A stretch of DNA of 64,000 nt from Vibrio sp. qd031 (GTDB lineage Bacteria > Pseudomonadota > Gammaproteobacteria > Enterobacterales > Vibrionaceae), in contig NZ_JXQD01000003.1 in the NCBI RefSeq assembly GCF_002100145.1, positions 62,001 to 126,000 of the forward strand, written 5' to 3'. The position numbers were made by a program, and so were the translations under genes. Below, one piece after another: positions 60,469-64,000 of this stretch. The notes under the pieces were generated by a model. It was not told the origin of the DNA. It saw only the letters and a program-made list of their open reading frames with translations, and made no database searches. The number at the start of each line of letters is the position of its first letter. Within the stretch, counting starts at the first letter, position 1.

Positions 60469-62466
60469 ATGAACGCCATCTGCAAGGCATTGATGAAATC
60501 GATTCCCATCGCACTACTGGCACACGAAGCTAGCGCAACCCAAGGTTATGGTGGTGGCGCTGAACTTCCAAATGCATACAGTAAGATTATTGACGCTCGG
60601 GATCATGGTGTTATCGCCAACGATGGGCTAGACGATGCTCAAGCGCTACAAGCGATTATCGATCATGAGGTGGTAGACTCTGAAGTCGCACTAACTCTTA
60701 TACAACTCCCTGCGGGTATCATTAATTTGGGTGATGAGATCCATGTTGATAAATCAGGTTTAGTCATTAAAGGCGCTGGCAGTGATCCGCAGTCAGGGAC
60801 ATCAATTGTGGTGAGTTCATGGTCTCCCTATGGCGTCGACTCGTCAAATGCGCCAGACTTCGATAAAAAGTATTGGCCTGGGTTTGGTGCTTTTCGCGTC
60901 GAAAGCCGCCAGAAACATCCGAATGAACAAGCTTATGAAGGCAGTATAAATTTTCATTGGAAGCATTCAATCGAATTCGGAAATACCGCAAATATTGGTG
61001 ATACCAGCGTACAGGTTGAATCCGGTAAAGCAGGTGAATTCTCGCCTAACGACCTCATTTATATTGGCGCCGCTACGGACGCTGAGTTCTTAGACCAAGG
61101 GCAGGTCCCAGAAAGCCGCCGCAACGCTGCACACTTAAAAACCGGGCATATGAGGACTCAAATGTTTAAGGTGGCCAGCGTCAATAACGCAACCGATACT
61201 ATAACGTTAGATCGACCACTGGAGTTTTCCATCCCCATCAATAATGAAAGTGGGTACAACAGCCGAGCAATGCCCATCACTGCCATCGTCAACTTTGGTT
61301 TGCAAGACTTCCACCTAACAATGTCCAACGAAGGTACCGCCTGTGAAGCCTATAACGAACACGCGGTATCATCAGACAACCCTATGGGCGTGTTATATCG
61401 ATATGAAAACGTCTGTCCACAAGATGCCATTCACGGCATCATTCTAAAATGGGTACAAAACGGATGGGTCGATAATGTCCAAATAGAAATGATGGGATCT
61501 CACCCTATTGTGACTGAATTTGCTAAGGACATAACCATTTCAAACAATACTATCCGAGGCTCATGGAACAAAGGCGCAGGTGGCAATGGATATGTGCGAG
61601 GCTCTAAGCTCTATAATAGTTGGATCAAAGACAACGATATTAGAGACATTCGCCACCTAGCGCTTCAATGGTCGGCGACTGGCAACGTGGTCGAACGTAA
61701 CTACCTCAATGTTGATTTAAACTTGCACGGTGGTTGGGAAAGAAACAACATTATTCGTTCCAATACTATCGAGGTACCTTTCGAGCATCGCAGTTGGGCA
61801 AACGGCGCGCCAGAACAAGGCTCAACATGGCAACCAATTTGGATTGGTTCAGGTGATCACGCGAGCAAATGGTCAGGCCCGACGGGCCCATATAATGTGT
61901 TCATTGATAATACGTTGAGCAAGGCTACAACTGAAAGTAGCGCGATTACACGCTGGAGCTTATTTGACCAACCAGGCGTCGCATATGCATTTAACTGGGA
62001 CGGAGAAAAATACAAACACATCAATGTAAATGGTGCACCCGCCTCCACTTGGAATCAGCAGATCGCTCAAGATGTTTTTGCATTAGTGCCTTCTTCAGGA
62101 GTGATCATCATAGACCCTTCAAACCCAGCCCCTGATCAACCGGAAGAGCCTGTAGAACCAGTAGAGCCTCCTACCGAAATAGGTTGCAGTTCGTTTGTCG
62201 ACTATGACTGGCGCTCACATTTAGAAGTGACTATTAGTCGCGACCTATGTGTCCGTTTTGATAGAGATTTATCAGGTAACACCCTGCAAGCCTGGGACAG
62301 TGACTTAAACAACAGTTGTGATTTCCGAGGTAGTATCAAGTCTGAAGACGGCAGCGGTACATTATCTGTCGCGTCAAACTACACATCGACGAACACTCTA
62401 ACAGGAAGTGTCATTACATTTAGTGCATCGAATAGCTGTGACTTCGTGAAGATTCGAGCTTACTAG
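60469..62466 (+). CDS. Secreted right-handed beta-helix protein, candidate polysaccharide-degrading enzyme
   Basis: A 665-residue protein. A signal peptide (MNAICKALMKSIPIALLAHE, cleavage near ASA-TQ) is followed by a pectate-lyase-3-like opening (DHGVIANDGLDDAQALQAII). IQLPAGIINLGDEIHVDKSG and short parallel-helix repeats follow, such as ITISNNTIRGSWNK and VVERNYLNVDLNLHGGW. A proline- and glutamate-rich linker spans about 548-572. A roughly 93-residue C-terminal domain from Cys 573 on contains four cysteines. Beta-helix enzymes of this kind are lyases or hydrolases of acidic polysaccharides. I cannot place it in a known CAZy family. It is the only obvious extracellular depolymerase candidate in the island. 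Confidence 0.8.
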   Translation: MNAICKALMKSIPIALLAHEASATQGYGGGAELPNAYSKIIDARDHGVIANDGLDDAQALQAIIDHEVVDSEVALTLIQLPAGIINLGDEIHVDKSGLVIKGAGSDPQSGTSIVVSSWSPYGVDSSNAPDFDKKYWPGFGAFRVESRQKHPNEQAYEGSINFHWKHSIEFGNTANIGDTSVQVESGKAGEFSPNDLIYIGAATDAEFLDQGQVPESRRNAAHLKTGHMRTQMFKVASVNNATDTITLDRPLEFSIPINNESGYNSRAMPITAIVNFGLQDFHLTMSNEGTACEAYNEHAVSSDNPMGVLYRYENVCPQDAIHGIILKWVQNGWVDNVQIEMMGSHPIVTEFAKDITISNNTIRGSWNKGAGGNGYVRGSKLYNSWIKDNDIRDIRHLALQWSATGNVVERNYLNVDLNLHGGWERNNIIRSNTIEVPFEHRSWANGAPEQGSTWQPIWIGSGDHASKWSGPTGPYNVFIDNTLSKATTESSAITRWSLFDQPGVAYAFNWDGEKYKHINVNGAPASTWNQQIAQDVFALVPSSGVIIIDPSNPAPDQPEEPVEPVEPPTEIGCSSFVDYDWRSHLEVTISRDLCVRFDRDLSGNTLQAWDSDLNNSCDFRGSIKSEDGSGTLSVASNYTSTNTLTGSVITFSASNSCDFVKIRAY

Positions 62467-62867
62467 ACTTTAATAACGCCAGTATATGGTTCAGCCGTGA
62501 CAAAAGTACCCAAACGCTGTTACGGCTTGTTTATGTAGTATTGGCTAATGAGGTGCTTAACGTCATCGCAAGCAAAACTACTTTTTGAGTGAAAAAATCT
62601 AATTTATCGTTGACAGAGAAATCGCGGAAGCATATATTCATTACACGAACCGCCTATCGGAGTTCTATTACGGTTGGATTTGCCTTATTAGGGAATCAAG
62701 AAACCGTTAAAGTTGATCTAAAACGTACTGTAAAACATTCGTTGAAGATCGGAACATTAAACAATGAAACTCATGGCCTCAAGATGTCATAGTCAATGAC
62801 TAGGGAATGAGATTTCTGGCTTATTGCCAATGCAATAAGCACTATTGCTTTATAAAAGGATAGTATT
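62467..62867. other. Intergenic region upstream of hsp20
   Basis: A 401-bp region with no credible gene. A 67-codon GTG-started frame at 62589-62792 has no ribosome site or recognisable family. The last 50 bases form the RNA thermometer. No clear heat-shock sigma-32 promoter was seen. Confidence 0.65.
62819..62864 (+). promoter_or_regulatory. ROSE-like RNA thermometer in the hsp20 leader
   Basis: Two adjacent stems lie just before the hsp20 ATG. The first is GCTTATTGC/GCAATAAGC (62819-62840, loop CAAT). The second is ACTATTGCTTT pairing with AAAGGATAGT (62841-62864). It hides the AAGGA ribosome site with a UUGCU strand that leaves one G unpaired, the hallmark of ROSE elements in small heat-shock mRNAs. 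Confidence 0.75.
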
Positions 62868-63290
62868 ATGAGAAACATCGACTTATCTCCCCTATATCGC
62901 CAAGCGATTGGTTTTGATCGCCTTGTCGATCTGGTTGAAAATACAGCCAAAAAAACCACTAATTCTAATGGATACCCTCCGTACAATATCGAACAAAAAG
63001 ACGAGCATAGTTACCGTATCACTATGGCTGTGGCCGGTTTTGCTGAGCACGAACTCGCATTAACCCAACAAGATAACATGCTGATTGTCACAGGTGAGAT
63101 CACCCCTAGTGATGAAAAAGTGAACTATGTCTATCAAGGGATTGCAGAGCGCAACTTCAACAGAAAGTTCCAACTAGCCGATTACGTTACTGTCACTGGA
63201 GCTAGTATGGAAAATGGATTACTTCATATCGACTTAGTTCGTGAAATTCCAGACGCTGTGCAGCCACGTAAGATTGCAATCAACAAGTAA
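62868..63290 (+). CDS. ibpA: Small heat-shock protein, Hsp20/IbpA family
   Basis: A 140-residue alpha-crystallin-domain protein close in size to E. coli IbpA (137). It opens MRNIDLSPLYRQAIGFDRLV. The core shows YRITMAVAGFAEHELALTQQ, the AERNFNRKFQLADYV strand and GLLHIDLVREIPDA near 120. A C-terminal PRKIAIN stretch stands where the I-X-I motif lies. It holds aggregating proteins for refolding by DnaK, which follows 130 bp downstream. Its leader has a ROSE-like hairpin, so translation should rise with heat. The gene is outside the sugar island functionally. Confidence 0.93.
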   Translation: MRNIDLSPLYRQAIGFDRLVDLVENTAKKTTNSNGYPPYNIEQKDEHSYRITMAVAGFAEHELALTQQDNMLIVTGEITPSDEKVNYVYQGIAERNFNRKFQLADYVTVTGASMENGLLHIDLVREIPDAVQPRKIAINK

Positions 63291-63420
63291 ATTGTTCGAT
63301 AAAAACACCCAAAGTGTGTGCGCTTACGTGCAGTAATCACTCTTCGCACACCCAAAAAAAATCAAATTAAACGCGAATAAGCATTAGTAATTCTAATGCT
63401 TATTCCAGGGGTATTCATTA

Positions 63421-64000
63421 TGAGTAAGATCATTGGTATTGATTTAGGTACAACAAATTCATGTGTGGCAGTGTTAGACAATGACGGTCCACGCGTAATC
63501 GAAAATACGGAAGGCGAGCGTACCACCACGTCTGTTATCGCCTACACAGACGGTGAAACCTTAGTGGGTCAACCCGCTAAGCGCCAAGCGGTAACTAACC
63601 CTGAAAATACGCTATTTGCCATCAAGCGACTGATCGGTCGCCGTTTTGAAGACGAAGAAGTGCAACGCGACATCAAAATTATGCCTTACAACATTGTTAA
63701 GGCAGATAATGGTGACGCTTGGGTAGAAGTGAAAGGCCAAAAAATGGCTGCGCCTCAAGTGTCGGCTGAAGTGCTTAAAAAAATGAAAAAGACTGCTGAA
63801 GACTTTCTTGGTGAACAAGTGACTGGCGCTGTTATTACAGTTCCAGCTTACTTTAACGATGCACAACGTCAAGCAACTAAGGATGCAGGCCGTATTGCCG
63901 GTCTCGATGTTAAACGAATTATCAACGAGCCTACAGCCGCTGCACTGGCCTACGGTCTAGAAAAGTCTGGTGGTGATCGTACTATTGCAGTCTATGACTT
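63421..64000 (+). CDS. dnaK: Chaperone DnaK (Hsp70), partial at right edge
   Basis: The first 193 residues are visible. [20 protein letters not shown] is the ATPase phosphate-1 motif, followed by [40 protein letters not shown] and [20 protein letters not shown], all DnaK signatures. It is the ATP-driven refolding chaperone that partners Hsp20. A dnaJ or grpE gene is not visible before it. The hsp20-dnaK arrangement could mark a second dnaK locus rather than the main dnaKJ operon. The reading frame is open to the window end. Confidence 0.95.

Noticed and set aside
62640..62780. A sigma-32 heat-shock promoter for hsp20
   Set aside because: A TTGAAG occurs near 62740 but no CCCCAT-like -10 element follows at the needed distance.
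62589..62792. A 67-codon GTG-started frame before hsp20
   Set aside because: No ribosome site and a composition unlike the neighbouring proteins. The region reads better as intergenic.
63310..63352. GTGTGCG/CGCACAC inverted repeat between hsp20 and dnaK as a terminator
   Set aside because: The loop is about 22 bases and the plus-strand tail is C and A, not T. It would not terminate hsp20 transcription.
1..64000. CRISPR arrays, tRNA or rRNA genes, integrases and complete insertion sequences
   Set aside because: None could be recognised. No regular spaced repeats, no transposase motifs and no structural RNA patterns were found.

Overview
The window looks like chromosomal DNA of a marine gammaproteobacterium, most likely a Vibrio or a close relative. 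This is inferred from a KdgR-type IclR regulator with KdgR-like operators, the Vibrio-like Hsp20 and DnaK sequences, Toa-type sodium symporters and moderate base composition. No rRNA, tRNA, CRISPR array, integrase or complete insertion sequence was seen. Nearly the whole window is one catabolic island for a polysaccharide built of uronic acid and L-rhamnose and carrying sulfate. An ulvan-like algal polymer is the best guess, but the substrate is inferred from gene content, not proven.

Layout. (1) 1-8156, minus strand: a partial IclR regulator, a TRAP transporter (dctP, dctQ, dctM) and kduI. Upstream of these lie a cytoplasmic heparinase II/III-type lyase and uxaC. (2) 8523-11104: an exonuclease and a CBS/nucleotidyltransferase protein, unrelated to sugar use. 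(3) 11187-18161: kdgR, then divergent kduD, a ygjV-like membrane gene, kdgF, an RpiB-family isomerase resembling DhuI, kdgK, eda and a sodium symporter. (4) 18242-21839: a TauE/SafE exporter, a Crp/Fnr regulator, an anaerobic sulfatase-maturing enzyme and a DJ-1/PfpI protein. (5) 21914-29814: fucO, sulfatase, rhaM, rhaD, rhaA, rhaB, with a divergent AraC regulator. (6) 29987-39925: a GH43 enzyme, two sodium symporters, two GH88-type unsaturated uronyl hydrolases and a LacI regulator. (7) 41329-46007: an oligosaccharide ABC importer of the YtcQ/YteP/YtcP kind. (8) 46114-48750: aldA and lldD. (9) 49105-59925: a second full rhamnose operon (fucO, rhaD, rhaM, the rhaQPTS importer, rhaA, rhaB) and a second AraC regulator. 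(10) 60469-62466: a secreted beta-helix protein with an unusual C-terminal domain. (11) 62868-64000: hsp20 and the start of dnaK.

How it fits together (inference from family knowledge). The secreted beta-helix protein may cut the polymer outside the cell. The oligosaccharides could enter through the ABC, symporter and TRAP systems. Inside, the lyase, GH88 hydrolases, GH43 enzyme and sulfatase would take them apart. Unsaturated uronate would flow through KdgF, KduI/DhuI, KduD, KdgK and Eda to pyruvate and glyceraldehyde 3-phosphate. Rhamnose would flow through RhaM, RhaA, RhaB and RhaD to dihydroxyacetone phosphate and lactaldehyde. Lactaldehyde is then reduced by FucO or oxidised by AldA and LldD to pyruvate. 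Ten 15-bp KdgR-like boxes (consensus YRAAAYNNYGTTTYA, some degenerate) lie upstream of kduI, uxaC, kdgR/kduD, the first symporter, rhaB/araC, a GH88 gene, the ABC importer and the secreted protein. They suggest that KdgR ties the uronate and rhamnose branches into one regulon. A second notable element is a ROSE-like RNA thermometer hairpin that covers the ribosome binding site of hsp20.
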